From Methanomassiliicoccales archaeon (GTDB lineage: Archaea; Thermoplasmatota; Thermoplasmata; Methanomassiliicoccales; JACIVX01), in assembly GCA_029907465.1 (NCBI GenBank), contig JARYLV010000010.1:1-54371 (forward strand): a DNA stretch of 54,371 nucleotides, in the 5' to 3' direction. The notes below the pieces were generated by a model. That model was not told the DNA's origin, searched no databases, and worked only from the letters and a program-made list of their open reading frames with translations. Each line of letters starts with the position of its first letter. The stretch's first letter is position 1. Positions 18,441 to 28,196 of the stretch are shown here, in pieces. A program made the position numbers and the translations under genes.

Positions 18441-19897
18441 TCCCTTCCTCCTTTCATTGGGACCAATCGGTTCCAAATCCGATCTACGAAGTCGTATTTC
18501 TTTGGAAGTAAGATTGAGAGGATCGTGAGGCCGCCGAGCATCGCCGAAGCGATGACGAGCGATTCCCTCGAGAAGATTCCTGCGGTCGTGTAGTAATTTA
18601 TGATCGCTGTGTTGAGAAACTCGAGGTCCACAAGGTTGCTATAAGCCGCCGCGGGATAGATCAGAGCGTATGCAGACTGAAGCCAAATGAAATAGAGAAG
18701 GGCGAGAACCGTTAAGAGGTAAAGCTTCCTCTCGTAGCGTTTGTCGTCGACAAGAGCGATCAGCAGCATTGGAAATATCCAGAGCATGTGTTGGGGATTT
18801 GTGACAGGCTGCAGGAACAGGATGAGGGCGATCACGGCGATATTACCGAGAGTCATTGACCTCAATTCGTCCAGCTCTTTGTTAGCGTATTGCCTTACGA
18901 TGAGAGCGGACACGAGGAAAATCAGAATAATCATGAGAATGAAGACGAAGGTTGGAAGCCCGATCACACTTGGCAAGATATCTGGTAAGAGGCCTTCACT
19001 GGGAAGGGCAGGAACAAAAAACCAGAAATTCAACCCACCATAGCTTGTTGATCCCGTCCTCCTGAAGATGAAGTCGAGCATTTTGTCAGAGGTCAGGAAA
19101 AAGGGGAGGACGGCGATCAAACTTATCAGTCCTCCGACCACCATTGCATAGAATCCTCTGAGTCTCAGGAGACTCGCCTGTACACATCGACTATCAAACT
19201 CCCTCGAGAAGAGGAACGTTAGGTAAAAAATAAAGAGGTAAATTGGATAGATTTTAAGAAAGACGCCAATACCAAGTGCCAGACCTGCGAAAAAGTATTC
19301 GCGACGGTAGAAATTGATGAGCGCGATCACAGTCATGAATGCTGGCAACACGTCTATTTGGCCTGCGACAGAGCTGATCCAAATAACGAGCGGATTGAGA
19401 AACCAGAGGACAAACACCTTCTCCGCCAAGTCCTTACCCTTTCTCTCGCGCACGAATCGATAAAGTGTGATGCCCAGCAGAAGATCTGAAATGATCAGGG
19501 GTAGCTTGAAGGACAGGTTGAAAAGGGGATGGGTCACAAAAGGGACAAGCATCCCAGTAGTCTGCGCAACCCCAACCATAGAATACTGGATGGAGCCGAA
19601 GTCCGACGGGTCAAGAAATAGCGAGAGCATCGCGATGAAGGGATAAGATATAATGACGGAAAGAGGGGGGTAGGACAGGTAAGCGTGGCCATAAACGCCC
19701 AACCCAGCCAGCTTGTCGACCGATGCCTTGTAAAAAGGATAGATATCGTATGGACAGGAGGTCCACGGCGCCACGATCAACCTCACGATCAGACCGACGA
19801 GAATGATTAATAGAAGATTGCGTACACCGCCAAAGCGCAGTGGAAAAAGGGATGTGGTTTTCCGGCTGATCGTTGCTGAGAAGGCGCTAGTCTTCAA
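18437..19897 (-). CDS. GT-C type mannosyltransferase-like membrane protein
   Basis: About 486 residues with roughly 11 membrane helices. The first outer loop has TSCPYDIYPFYKA, matching the YD-x-YPFY text of ALG6/PIG-M-like enzymes, and later AGQIDVLPAFMTVIAL corresponds to the conserved GQFD/GQxD motif of these dolichol-sugar-dependent transferases; FLKIYPIYLF is also typical. TTG 19897 is preferred because GGGAGGGAG lies about 10 bases before it; the longer TTG 19918 has no site. It overlaps the upstream GT2 gene by 11 bases and the next gene by ATGA. Expected to add a sugar outside the membrane from a dolichol-phosphate donor such as those made by the convergent DPM-like genes. Confidence 0.75.
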   Translation of the reverse strand: MKTSAFSATISRKTTSLFPLRFGGVRNLLLIILVGLIVRLIVAPWTSCPYDIYPFYKASVDKLAGLGVYGHAYLSYPPLSVIISYPFIAMLSLFLDPSDFGSIQYSMVGVAQTTGMLVPFVTHPLFNLSFKLPLIISDLLLGITLYRFVRERKGKDLAEKVFVLWFLNPLVIWISSVAGQIDVLPAFMTVIALINFYRREYFFAGLALGIGVFLKIYPIYLFIFYLTFLFSREFDSRCVQASLLRLRGFYAMVVGGLISLIAVLPFFLTSDKMLDFIFRRTGSTSYGGLNFWFFVPALPSEGLLPDILPSVIGLPTFVFILMIILIFLVSALIVRQYANKELDELRSMTLGNIAVIALILFLQPVTNPQHMLWIFPMLLIALVDDKRYERKLYLLTVLALLYFIWLQSAYALIYPAAAYSNLVDLEFLNTAIINYYTTAGIFSRESLVIASAMLGGLTILSILLPKKYDFVDRIWNRLVPMKGGRE

Positions 19898-20813
19898 CTG
19901 GCTCTCTCCCTCCCACAACGAATTTCAGGCCATCGATGATTCCCCGAATGTAGGCGAGATAGGCCCCCCTTATCTTCTGCAATGCGATCATGAAGAAGTA
20001 ATAAGGGAAACGGATTGCAAATTGTCCGATGATGCATGTGATAAATTTTCCACCTTTGATCCTCTTCGAGGTCAAAATAAACATGTTCCTCGCGTAGTGG
20101 TACGCTCTGAACGGCGTCATAAGATTTGACCCGGCAACCCCTGTAGAACTCGAAACTTCGTGATAAACCACTGACGAGGGTATGTACCACGATTCGTAAC
20201 CTCGCTCTGCAGCGCGCAGACAAAAATCGAGGTCTTCCGCGTAGATATCATAATCCTGGTCGAAAAGCCCCACTTCCTCGAAAACTTCTCTCCGAACGAG
20301 CATTGCACACCCTGTCACGAAATCTACTTTCTCATCTATCTGATCGCCATCGTCCTCCGAGTCCATCATCGGATGCCTGCTGTATCCCAACCACTCATTG
20401 AATTCGCCACCAGCGTACCAGATTCTTCTCCCATCTGGATAGAGGATCTTCGGCCCAACGATACCGGCATTCTGATGGCGTTCCATGCCTTTAAGAAGTT
20501 CAGTGATGAAGCCACGCGACCCGTAGGCATCGTTGTTGATGACTAGGATAAAAGACGGCCTGCTTTCCATTGCTTTGGATATACCAAAATTGATCCCCTT
20601 TACGTAACCAAGATTCTTGCCCATCTCAAAGACAAAAGCGTCTGGAACCTCTCGCCTAATAAGGTCAATGTCATTGCCATTAGACCCGTTATCGACAACA
20701 TAGATCGTGATATCTTCGACCCCCCCTTCTTTTAATGACTTGATGCACCGTACCGTCTCGAGGGGTTTATTCCAGTTAACAGTAACCGCAGTGATCGATG
20801 AGGAGGATCGCAT
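19887..20813 (-). CDS. GT2 family glycosyltransferase (rhamnosyltransferase-like)
   Basis: A GT-A enzyme with SITAVTVNWNKPLETVRCI, YVVDNGSNGNDIDLIRRE, NLGYVKGINFG, LVINNDAYGSRGF (NDA metal-site variant), VDFVTGCAMLVRREVFEEV and IYAEDLDFCLRAAERGY (the ED motif). These are diagnostic of the GT2 group that includes rhamnosyltransferases (COG1216). ATG 20813 gives a normal family start; the frame runs back to a TTG at 20864 and neither has a clear ribosome site. It ends in TAG within the start of the GT-C gene, so the three minus-strand genes form one transcription unit. The sugar is not predictable. Confidence 0.8.
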   Translation of the reverse strand: MRSSSSITAVTVNWNKPLETVRCIKSLKEGGVEDITIYVVDNGSNGNDIDLIRREVPDAFVFEMGKNLGYVKGINFGISKAMESRPSFILVINNDAYGSRGFITELLKGMERHQNAGIVGPKILYPDGRRIWYAGGEFNEWLGYSRHPMMDSEDDGDQIDEKVDFVTGCAMLVRREVFEEVGLFDQDYDIYAEDLDFCLRAAERGYESWYIPSSVVYHEVSSSTGVAGSNLMTPFRAYHYARNMFILTSKRIKGGKFITCIIGQFAIRFPYYFFMIALQKIRGAYLAYIRGIIDGLKFVVGGREPVED

Positions 20814-20909
20814 TGACAACGCATCGCTAATTATTCTATTAACTTCTTTGCCATTTTTTGGCAACGAAGGCGCAGACTATTTTAGCAGGGAGGATCAATA
20901 TTTTTACTA

Positions 20910-21305
20910 ATGATGATGAAGCAATTCGAAATTTATGTGCAAAACAGGCCCGGAGAAGTGGCCTGGATTGCGGAGATTCTGGCGAAAAACTCGGTGAACA
21001 TCCGCGGGATTTCGACCGACCTCGGCTCGAATCGGCCGATGATCCGCGTCATCACCGACGATGAGAACAGTGCAAGAAGCGCTCTGAAAAATGCAGGGCT
21101 CGAGTTTTCCGAGCGAGAAGTGCTTGTTGTTTCCCTGAGCGACAAACCAGGGGAGCTCGCAAAGTTGACAAAAAAGTTGGCGAGAGCGGGCATAAACATC
21201 GAGTCGATTTTCATTCTCGGTGCGAGAACACCGAAGGAAGAAATTGCGATAGGCGTCGACCAGCCGGAAAAAGCTGCGGAAGTGCTGGCCAAGTATACGT
21301 CTTGA
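20910..21305 (+). CDS. Tandem ACT-domain protein
   Basis: A 131-residue protein made of two ACT domains (about residues 4-65 and 70-128). FEIYVQNRPGEVAWIAEIL and VVSLSDKPGELAKLTKKLA carry the conserved N-x-PGE/DKPGEL turn that binds amino-acid ligands, and the central text on each repeat (NSVNIRGIS, AGINIESIF) fits ACT beta-alpha-beta units. Stand-alone ACT pairs usually sense amino acids and may regulate a partner enzyme. Three ATGs start the frame; GGGAGG lies about 15 bases upstream, further than usual. It is divergent from the GT2 gene and probably unrelated to it. Confidence 0.8.
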   Translation: MMMKQFEIYVQNRPGEVAWIAEILAKNSVNIRGISTDLGSNRPMIRVITDDENSARSALKNAGLEFSEREVLVVSLSDKPGELAKLTKKLARAGINIESIFILGARTPKEEIAIGVDQPEKAAEVLAKYTS

Positions 21306-21326
21306 ACAACACCACGATATAAATCC

Positions 21327-22196
21327 TCATTTTCTATTTCGCTTTACTGATATAATAACGATAGCGAAGACAATGAAACCTCCCCCGACCCAAGTGGCAA
21401 TGGTCGGAATTTCCTGCAAAATGAGGAAGGCGAAGACCATGGCGAAAACGATCTCGAGTAGGAGGATGATTGAGGCGATCGTCGCGCCCATTCCTTTCAG
21501 CCCGTAATTGTATAGAAGGAAGGCGAGGCCCGTGCAAATGATTCCGGTGTAAACCGCACTCATACCACCAGACAAATCGACTTGATAATCCCCGGTGAAT
21601 ATCAAGGTTAAAGGAACTAGAATGATCGTCGTTACCAGAATCACAGCACAGGTAACGAGAAGGACATCATGCTCCCTCATGAGAACCTTTTTCTGATAAA
21701 CGATGTAGAACGCCCAGAGAACACCAGCGCAGAAGACCATTGCATTGCCGAGGAAACTCCCAGTGAAGATTGCTGATAGATCGCCGTTCGTCGAGACGAT
21801 CACCACGCCAACAAGACCACTCACAAGACCTATGACAACCTTCTTGGAGATCTCTTCGGCAAGAACGAAAAAGGCAATGATGGCGACGAAGACCACATTA
21901 ATGTCGATGAGAAGCACGGCATTCGTCGCGCTCGTCATTGTCATACCTAGGTGCTGCAGTTCCAGCGCAACGGCATTGAATCCCGCGATCCCCCATACGA
22001 GCTTGTCATTGAAAATCCGCCAGCTGAATCTCTTTGACACTGCCAAGACAAAAAGGAGTACGACTGATGCGAGGACGAACCGTAGGAACGAAAAAAGGAA
22101 CGGGTCGATATGTTCGACGCCGATCTTCGCTGAGACGAATGATGTACCCCAGATGAAGCTCGATGCGATGAGGGCCGCTTCGTGTTTCGCGTTCAC
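21327..22196 (-). CDS. EamA/DMT-family transporter
   Basis: A 289-residue membrane protein with ten predicted helices in two EamA repeats, the normal length for the drug/metabolite transporter superfamily. The first repeat has SSFIWGTSFVSAKIGVEHIDP and FLRFVLASVVLLFV, the second begins with FCAGVLWAFYIVYQKK and ends in LLLEIVFAMVFAFLILQEIP. The C-terminus is basic (KRNRK). It starts with GTG and converges on the ACT gene 22 bases away. Such proteins export amino acids, nucleosides or other metabolites; the substrate is unknown. Confidence 0.85.
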   Translation of the reverse strand: MNAKHEAALIASSFIWGTSFVSAKIGVEHIDPFLFSFLRFVLASVVLLFVLAVSKRFSWRIFNDKLVWGIAGFNAVALELQHLGMTMTSATNAVLLIDINVVFVAIIAFFVLAEEISKKVVIGLVSGLVGVVIVSTNGDLSAIFTGSFLGNAMVFCAGVLWAFYIVYQKKVLMREHDVLLVTCAVILVTTIILVPLTLIFTGDYQVDLSGGMSAVYTGIICTGLAFLLYNYGLKGMGATIASIILLLEIVFAMVFAFLILQEIPTIATWVGGGFIVFAIVIISVKRNRK

Positions 22197-22262
22197 CCAG
22201 CGGCAATCCCTGCAGAACTATTTAACCGAAGCGCTCGAATCAATCGCGCCGAGTCGCTCGGC

Positions 22263-23324
22263 TCACTCTTCTGTGGCGCCCTCTAGTGAACGGGGACCCT
22301 TGATCTCGATGCCGTCGCCCAGGACGCTTCTCACAATTCTTGCGCCAGGTCCGATCACGCATCCCTCCCCGAGGATGCTTTCACTGATCACACAGTTGTT
22401 TGAAATGTGGCATCGGCCCAATACCAAGGAGTTGACAATTTCGCTCCCATCACCAATCATGCTCTCTTTTCCGATTACCGATGAAGAGATGACGCAACCT
22501 TCGCCGAGAGCGACATCCCGCCCGACATAGGAGCTGCCGACGATCTTCGCACTTCCCTTGACAAAACGATCGCCCGATGGCACCAATCCATCCCGAAAAT
22601 GTGCTTGCGTCCGATCCGCCATCTTGATATTCGCCTCTAAGAGGTCAAAGGGCCTTCCGATATCCTTCCAGAATCCGGGGATCCTAAAGCCAAACAATTT
22701 CCTTTCTGCCGCAAGGAGCCTCGGAAATAGATTCCTCGAGAAGTCGAACTTTTCACCGAAAGGTATCTCCGCCAGGACCTCTTTTTTCAACACGTAAATA
22801 CCAGCGTTAATGAGGTTCGAAAAGACCTCTTGTGGGGAGGGCTTTTCCTTGAACTTCAAAATCCGTCCTTGATCATCTAGACCGACGATGCCAAACTCCT
22901 CAGGTCTTTCCACCTGTGTAAGGGCGATTGTGACATCAGCCTCGTGACGCTCGTGGAACTCGATGAGCGACTTTATGTCGACGTCTGCGAGCACGTCCCC
23001 GCTCGCGACGACAAAAGTCTCGTCAAGCTTTTCTTCCAAGAGCTTAACAGCGCCAGCAGTTCCCATCGGCTCCTCTTCAAAAGAATAGATGATACGGGCA
23101 CCGAGTCTCTCGCCATTCCCAATTGCAGCGACAACATCTGCCGACCTATATGAACATGTCAAAAAAATATCACTGATGCCGGCCCTCGACAAAGATTCGA
23201 TCACGTATTCGAGACAGGGCCTGTCGAGAATCGGTAGCAAAGGCTTCGGCCTCGTGTTCGTCAGTGGCTTCAACCTCGTGCCCTCGCCACCAGCGAGTAC
23301 GACTGCCTGGTCAATCCTCCGCAT
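22263..23324 (-). CDS. Sugar-1-phosphate nucleotidyltransferase with left-handed beta-helix domain
   Basis: Makes a nucleotide sugar from NTP and a sugar 1-phosphate. The N-terminal 235 residues are the transferase domain: VLAGGEGTRLKPLTNTRPKP (GGxGTRLxPLT signature and catalytic K), FVVASGDVLADVD, KEKPSPQEVFSNLINAGIYV and GFWKDIGRPFDLLEAN. The rest forms hexapeptide coils (GEGCVISSS, GKESMIGDGSEI, LGEGCVIGPGARI). The layout matches archaeal mannose-1-phosphate guanylyltransferase/GlmU-like proteins. ATG 23324 follows GGAG by 8 bases. It probably supplies the donor for the glycosylation genes some kilobases away. Sugar and base specificity are not certain. Confidence 0.85.
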   Translation of the reverse strand: MRRIDQAVVLAGGEGTRLKPLTNTRPKPLLPILDRPCLEYVIESLSRAGISDIFLTCSYRSADVVAAIGNGERLGARIIYSFEEEPMGTAGAVKLLEEKLDETFVVASGDVLADVDIKSLIEFHERHEADVTIALTQVERPEEFGIVGLDDQGRILKFKEKPSPQEVFSNLINAGIYVLKKEVLAEIPFGEKFDFSRNLFPRLLAAERKLFGFRIPGFWKDIGRPFDLLEANIKMADRTQAHFRDGLVPSGDRFVKGSAKIVGSSYVGRDVALGEGCVISSSVIGKESMIGDGSEIVNSLVLGRCHISNNCVISESILGEGCVIGPGARIVRSVLGDGIEIKGPRSLEGATEE

Positions 23325-23442
23325 CAACTCATCTCCGAGACGAACGTTTCAAAACGGATATACACGGAAGTAATAAAAAGGTGGCATAATGAAACCATGT
23401 CGGACGATCCATTTAACCGATATCGTTTTCGATAAGGATCTC

Positions 23443-24507
23443 TCAATCCTCGCTGACGATCAAATTGACACCAAGACCTGGAGATCCGCTCGTATACAGT
23501 CTACCATCCCTGAACTCGACGCCATTGGTCGGATCATTCACAAAAGAAAAATGCGAGTCCAGATCGGCGTATTTGACCGCCTTTCCTGAGAGAGCAAAAT
23601 GGAGGCCGCCGGCAATCGACGCCGCGCACTCCGACATGCAACCAACCTGAATACCAATACCATGATCCTTGCAAAGCGTATCTATGATAACTGCTGAGTG
23701 AATTCCGCCGAATTTGACGAGTTTAAGGTTGATCATCGATGCACAGTCCTCCCTGATGATCCTGTTCACGTCATCTAGCGTCTTGGCCGATTCATCGGCC
23801 ATAATCGGAATCGACGATATCGAAGAGAGTTTCTTCATCGACTCAAAATCGCTTGCTGAAACTGGTTGCTCGACGAATTCGACATCCAGGCAATCAAGCT
23901 CCTCGACAAATCGCTTCGCTTCTTCGAAGCTATACCCCTGGTTACAGTCAACCCTAAGCCTGATTCCTGATCCAACAACATCCCTGATCGCCCCGACCCG
24001 ACGGATATCTCCGTTGACGTCCAGCCCCGTTTTAATCTTGAGAACGCGAAAGCCTGACTTGACAGCATTCGCCGCTTTTTTGACAGATGTTTCGAGATCC
24101 TCTATACCGATCGTGAACGATGTCTCTATACAATCGCGCATCCGGCCGAGCATATCGCAGACCTCGAACCCTTTTAATTTTCCAATGAGGTCGTAAATCG
24201 CGAGGTCGACGCCGCTTTCGACCGCGGGATACCCTGGGAGTTTCCTGTCCAAAATGTTATGGATTCCATCGATATCCTCGGCATCGCAACCTATGAGTAT
24301 ACCCCTGACCTTCAAAATCGAGTTCTCGATTGATTCAGCTGTTTCTTTCGTTACGGAATTTGGCACGGCCACGCCCAGGCCATCAATATCGCCGGCATGG
24401 ATTATGATCAAGAAATTGACTGTATCTTTCGATACTCCCGTCGCAATGCGGAAGGGTTCTTCCCTTTCGAGCCTTATCTTCATGAAATCAACCGATTCGA
24501 TTTTCAT
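23443..24507 (-). CDS. Enolase-superfamily enzyme, dipeptide epimerase/muconate-cycloisomerase-like
   Basis: A 354-residue MR/MLE-subgroup protein. The capping domain begins MKIESVDFMKIRLEREEPF; the barrel carries LKIKTG (KxK catalytic lysines, about K160-K162), VDCNQGY (metal Asp), EFVEQPV (metal Glu), MADES (metal Asp) and NLKLVKFGG (second catalytic Lys). This set is typical of dipeptide epimerases and o-succinylbenzoate synthases. ATG 24507 is chosen because it gives the usual family N-terminus; GTG 24531 is possible and starts right after the stop of the DUF89 gene. The two genes form a unit. The C-terminal DSH motif fits dipeptide-epimerase-like enzymes, but the substrate is unknown. 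Confidence 0.75.
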   Translation of the reverse strand: MKIESVDFMKIRLEREEPFRIATGVSKDTVNFLIIIHAGDIDGLGVAVPNSVTKETAESIENSILKVRGILIGCDAEDIDGIHNILDRKLPGYPAVESGVDLAIYDLIGKLKGFEVCDMLGRMRDCIETSFTIGIEDLETSVKKAANAVKSGFRVLKIKTGLDVNGDIRRVGAIRDVVGSGIRLRVDCNQGYSFEEAKRFVEELDCLDVEFVEQPVSASDFESMKKLSSISSIPIMADESAKTLDDVNRIIREDCASMINLKLVKFGGIHSAVIIDTLCKDHGIGIQVGCMSECAASIAGGLHFALSGKAVKYADLDSHFSFVNDPTNGVEFRDGRLYTSGSPGLGVNLIVSED

Positions 24508-24531
24508 CGCTTGACACCGCCAGCCGGACAC

Positions 24532-25395
24532 CTATTCAACGACTCTGACGACATTGTCATTGATTCTCGCGCCTATTGCCCTTGCGACGGGTCTGCACTT
24601 CGCTCGCAGAATATACGCAATCGGTTTGAACGCATAATCCGAAAGTGCCTCGAAGTTTGCCATTCCCTTTGAGACGATAAGGTCTGCCTTTTCGAATTTA
24701 TTCCTGAGTTCCGCAGACATTCTTAAAACGTTGATGCCAATCGCAAACATGCCAGTTGTGTCCAGATCGTCAACGAGGGACGCGACTGAAGTTTCAACCG
24801 CGTCTTCTCGTGTCGCGTCCGTTAGGATCGGTTCTCCCTTCACGACGCCTATCACCTTCGCCCCAAAGGACTTGATCTGCTCTATCAACAACTTATCGAA
24901 CACGATCTCCCCGCAATTGTCGAAAAGATAAACCACACTGTCCGCCCCTTCAAGGATTCTTTTCATTCTGGGTGTGTCGTCTACATCGAGTCCCTGCGCG
25001 ACGATCGAGTCGAAGGCATTCGAAAACAGCTCAGGTCCTTCCACCGACGCGCGGATACCGAAATCGAGGACATTGCCGGCGATCGAACACAAACAGGCGG
25101 CTTTCAATTTATCGTTCGCGGAATACACATAGGATCGCGCCCTTTCGAACATTGAGAGCGCTGTCAGATTGCTCTTTCTCTTCAAATCCTTGTATGGATC
25201 AGGGCAAAGAAGGTCATATGCTCGCCGGTGCACATGAGTCGCCACATCGGCCGAATTCGCGCCGATCCTAAATTTCTCACACAGCGTCTTCAGGCACTCT
25301 ACCATCACCTCTTCCTTCCGATCGGGCGCGCAGAGGCGTGTCTCGTAAAGCACGCGACCAAGGAGGCAGGGCACGCACTCAGCATCCATCTGCAT
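24532..25395 (-). CDS. DUF89 (ARMT1-like) metal-dependent phosphatase family protein
   Basis: A 287-residue protein of the archaeal DUF89 family. An N-terminal MQMDAECVPCLLGR holds a CxxC pair; the C-terminal Rossmann-like part has VVYLFDNCGEIVFDKLLIEQ (metal-binding Asp-Asn) and LIVSKGMANFEALSD (Lys and Asn of the active site), which are the family signatures. DUF89 members dephosphorylate damaged or side-product phosphometabolites such as sugar phosphates. It is followed directly by the enolase-superfamily gene, whose coding frame abuts this TAG stop. The pairing hints at a shared small-molecule clean-up or salvage step, which is inference. Confidence 0.8.
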   Translation of the reverse strand: MQMDAECVPCLLGRVLYETRLCAPDRKEEVMVECLKTLCEKFRIGANSADVATHVHRRAYDLLCPDPYKDLKRKSNLTALSMFERARSYVYSANDKLKAACLCSIAGNVLDFGIRASVEGPELFSNAFDSIVAQGLDVDDTPRMKRILEGADSVVYLFDNCGEIVFDKLLIEQIKSFGAKVIGVVKGEPILTDATREDAVETSVASLVDDLDTTGMFAIGINVLRMSAELRNKFEKADLIVSKGMANFEALSDYAFKPIAYILRAKCRPVARAIGARINDNVVRVVE

Positions 25396-25532
25396 GTTCG
25401 GGACTCATGTCTTCCCCCCGCATTAATCCTTTGTGTTCAAAATCGAAATTTTAAGATAACTTGTGAAGGCCAGGGGTCAGGAAGGTTTAAGACTCGCTGA
25501 AGCATTGTGCAGTCAAAGAATGTGGGGGTAAT

Positions 25533-27731
25533 ATGGCAGAGTCCGTGACCCTGAGGGTGGCTCGCGCCCAGCACCAATCTGAAGTTGGACTCGGAAGGGC
25601 AAGGATCGACGCAAAGACGAGAAGGGAATTGGGAGTTGAGGTCGGAGACGTCATTGAGATCGTTGGAAAGAAGAGAACTGTCGCGAAAGTATTTAGAGCA
25701 TCTCAGGAGGACGAAGGAAAAGGGATCATTCGTATCGATGGCATGATCAGGTCAAACGCTGGTGTCTCGATCGGGGAGAAGGTCACCGTCTCCAGGGCGG
25801 ACCCGCAGCCAGCATCGAAGGTTGTCGTCGCGCCGAAGATCCCCCAAGGGAAGAAGGTCAGATTCGGCCAGGGCGTTGAGGAACTTTTCAGGAAGGGGCT
25901 CATTAACCGACCGCTGATCAAGGGCGATGAGATCATCATCCCAAACATCGCATTGATGGGCGGATTCCTGCCATTCATCGTCGTCAACACACAGCCCTCT
26001 GGCGTGGTCGTCGTGGGGGAGCATACAGAACTTTCTGTGAAAACAGAACCTGTGGAGACGACAGAGGTCGTTACACCGTCTGTCACTTACGATGACATCG
26101 GCGGCCTAGAGTACGAGTTACAAAGAGTACGCGAAATGATTGAGCTACCACTCAAACACCCTGAGCTTTTCGATCGTCTCGGCATCGATCCACCTAAGGG
26201 TGTCCTTCTCTTTGGTCCACCAGGAACTGGAAAAACACTCATTGCGAAGGCCGTGGCGAACGAGGCGGGCGCAAACTTCTACGCGATACAGGGCCCCGAG
26301 ATCATGAGCAAGTATTACGGTCAGAGTGAGCAGAAACTGCGCGAGAAGTTCGAGGAAGCCGAGAAAAATGCGCCTTCAATCATTTTCATCGATGAGATCG
26401 ACTCGATCGCACCAAAACGCGAGGAAGTTCAGGGCGAAGTGGAGCGGAGAGTCGTGGCTCAGCTTCTTACGCTTATGGACGGGCTCGGTGGACGTGGGCA
26501 GGTCATCGTCATTGGTGCGACGAATCGTGAGGACGCACTCGATCCCGCTTTGAGACGACCCGGGCGGTTTGATCGAGAGATTGAAATTGGCGTCCCGACC
26601 AAAGAAGGCAGGAAAGAGATATTGCAGATTCACACACGAGGGATGCCACTTGCTGAGGACGTCGATCTTGATAAGTACGCAAGCTTGACACATGGATTCG
26701 TCGGAGCGGATCTCGCCGCCCTTGCGAGGGAAGCTGCTATGAAATGTCTCGCGCGGTATGTGCCGGAACTCGATCTCGATAAACCCGTTCCGCCGGAACT
26801 GCTGGAAAAGATGAAGGTCACCGCAAGAGACTTCGATGAAGCTCTGAAGGAAGTCGAGCCGAGCGCGATGAGAGAAGTGCTCATCGAGATCCCGAGGGTT
26901 ACATGGGACGACATTGGCGGACTCGAAGATGTGAAACAGCAGTTGAAGGAAATGGTCGAGATGCCCCTCGAAGACCCTGAGGCGTTCCGCAGGATGGGCA
27001 TCAAGCCTCCTAAGGGGATCCTTCTTTATGGACCGCCTGGTACTGGGAAGACGCTGATCGCCAGGGCTGTCGCGACTGAGTCGAAGGCAAACTTCATCTC
27101 GATTAAAGGGCCGGAGATCATGAGCAAGTGGGTTGGGGAGAGTGAGAAGGCGGTCCGCCAGATTTTCAAGCGTGCAAAGCAGGTTGCTCCCTCGATTGTT
27201 TTCCTTGATGAGATCGATGCTATTGCACCGAAACGGGGGCTCAGCGGCGATACGAAAGTCGTCGAACGTGTTGTCAACCAGCTGCTGACGAGCATGGATG
27301 GACTCGAGAGCCTCGATCGGGTCACGGTGATCGCCGCAACCAACCGCCCAGATATCGTGGATCCTGCGATTCTCAGGCCAGGAAGGTTCGACCGCCTCGT
27401 TCTGATCCCAGTGCCCGACCTGGAGGCGAGGTTGGCGATCTTGAAGATTCATACGCGATCGATGCCGTTGAAGGACGTCGATCTGGGGTCAATCGCTGCG
27501 AGGACAGAGGGATTCGTCGGAGCGGATCTCGAAAACCTTTGCAGGGAAGCCGCGATGAACGCGCTGAGAGAGAACAAGGATGCGTGCCATGTGGAGATGC
27601 GCCATTTCGATGCAGCACTCAAAATCGTCCGGCCTTCAGCAGATAAGAATACCATGAAGCAGTACGAGAGTATCGGCCATACACTTCAGAAGGCAAAGAC
27701 CGGATGGGAAGAACTTGGCGCCTACAGGTGA
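25533..27731 (+). CDS. CDC48/VAT AAA+ ATPase (archaeal p97)
   Basis: A 732-residue double-ring AAA unfoldase. Residues 1-190 form the N domain (double-psi barrel plus beta-clam). D1 has GPPGTGKT near residue 228, [10 protein letters not shown] near 282 and [21 protein letters not shown]2 has GPPGTGKT near 500, [15 protein letters not shown] and [19 protein letters not shown] with both arginine fingers. It extracts and unfolds proteins in the cytoplasm, handing them to the proteasome or other partners. GTGGGGGT lies 5 bases before the ATG and a TATA-like GTTTAAGA is about 45 bases upstream. It is monocistronic between convergent genes. Length and motifs are complete. Confidence 0.97.
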   Translation: MAESVTLRVARAQHQSEVGLGRARIDAKTRRELGVEVGDVIEIVGKKRTVAKVFRASQEDEGKGIIRIDGMIRSNAGVSIGEKVTVSRADPQPASKVVVAPKIPQGKKVRFGQGVEELFRKGLINRPLIKGDEIIIPNIALMGGFLPFIVVNTQPSGVVVVGEHTELSVKTEPVETTEVVTPSVTYDDIGGLEYELQRVREMIELPLKHPELFDRLGIDPPKGVLLFGPPGTGKTLIAKAVANEAGANFYAIQGPEIMSKYYGQSEQKLREKFEEAEKNAPSIIFIDEIDSIAPKREEVQGEVERRVVAQLLTLMDGLGGRGQVIVIGATNREDALDPALRRPGRFDREIEIGVPTKEGRKEILQIHTRGMPLAEDVDLDKYASLTHGFVGADLAALAREAAMKCLARYVPELDLDKPVPPELLEKMKVTARDFDEALKEVEPSAMREVLIEIPRVTWDDIGGLEDVKQQLKEMVEMPLEDPEAFRRMGIKPPKGILLYGPPGTGKTLIARAVATESKANFISIKGPEIMSKWVGESEKAVRQIFKRAKQVAPSIVFLDEIDAIAPKRGLSGDTKVVERVVNQLLTSMDGLESLDRVTVIAATNRPDIVDPAILRPGRFDRLVLIPVPDLEARLAILKIHTRSMPLKDVDLGSIAARTEGFVGADLENLCREAAMNALRENKDACHVEMRHFDAALKIVRPSADKNTMKQYESIGHTLQKAKTGWEELGAYR

Positions 27732-27755
27732 ATACCTGTTACCAGTATTCCCGGA

Positions 27756-28193
27756 TCAAGGTAGCGTCTTCTCCATTCTCAGTCCGTCAACTCCCCCGGA
27801 ATAATAGTTCTCAAGTTTCTTAACAGTCCTGAATCCAAGCGCTTGATAGAATGCTATCGCATCGGAATTCAATTCGCTGACCTCGAGCGTCATCTTCGTG
27901 CACTTTCGCTCAACGGCCAGTCTTTCCGCAGCCCGCATCAGTTCCGTACCTATTCCCATCTTACGATACGCAGGATGAACACAAATCGAATAGACCCGAG
28001 CAGCTGGTGTATCCATTCTGAATAGCAGGAGGATGTAGCCACGAATTCCATTGTTCTCGTAGACTAGCGTTGCAGATTGAGCTTTCTTGATAAGATAGGA
28101 CATCCGCCGGTGTGAAAAGGCATCGATATTGAAAGATTCGTCCTCGAGTTTCTGAATTTCAGGAATATCCTGGGGAGACGCTGTCCTGATCAC
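27756..28193 (-). CDS. GNAT-family N-acetyltransferase (RimI-like), third gene of the amidoligase cassette
   Basis: A 145-residue GNAT protein: MIRTASPQDIPEIQKLEDES at the start, the acetyl-CoA loop in YRKMGIGTELMRAAERLA (Q/R-x-x-G-x-G/A pattern), and LEVSELNSDAIAFYQALGF followed by ENYYSGGVDGLRMEKTL. The E-V-x-x-x-N and FY-x-x-x-GF text is close to RimI N-alpha-acetyltransferases of protein N-termini. GTG 28193 follows AGGTGG and starts three bases after the ATP-grasp stop, so the two are co-translated. In this place it may act on the product of the ATP-grasp ligase; a general RimI role is the alternative. Confidence 0.85.
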   Translation of the reverse strand: MIRTASPQDIPEIQKLEDESFNIDAFSHRRMSYLIKKAQSATLVYENNGIRGYILLLFRMDTPAARVYSICVHPAYRKMGIGTELMRAAERLAVERKCTKMTLEVSELNSDAIAFYQALGFRTVKKLENYYSGGVDGLRMEKTLP

Positions 28194-28196
28194 TTT

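Noticed and set aside
21745-22530. A 261-codon plus-strand frame over the EamA and nucleotidyltransferase genes
   Set aside because: It is a shadow of two well-supported minus-strand genes; its composition (rich in S, T, P, R) is typical of an antisense frame.
26376-27452. A 358-codon frame on the minus strand opposite the CDC48 gene
   Set aside because: It is antisense to an intact, highly conserved AAA ATPase and its translation has no motif; high-GC codon structure explains it.
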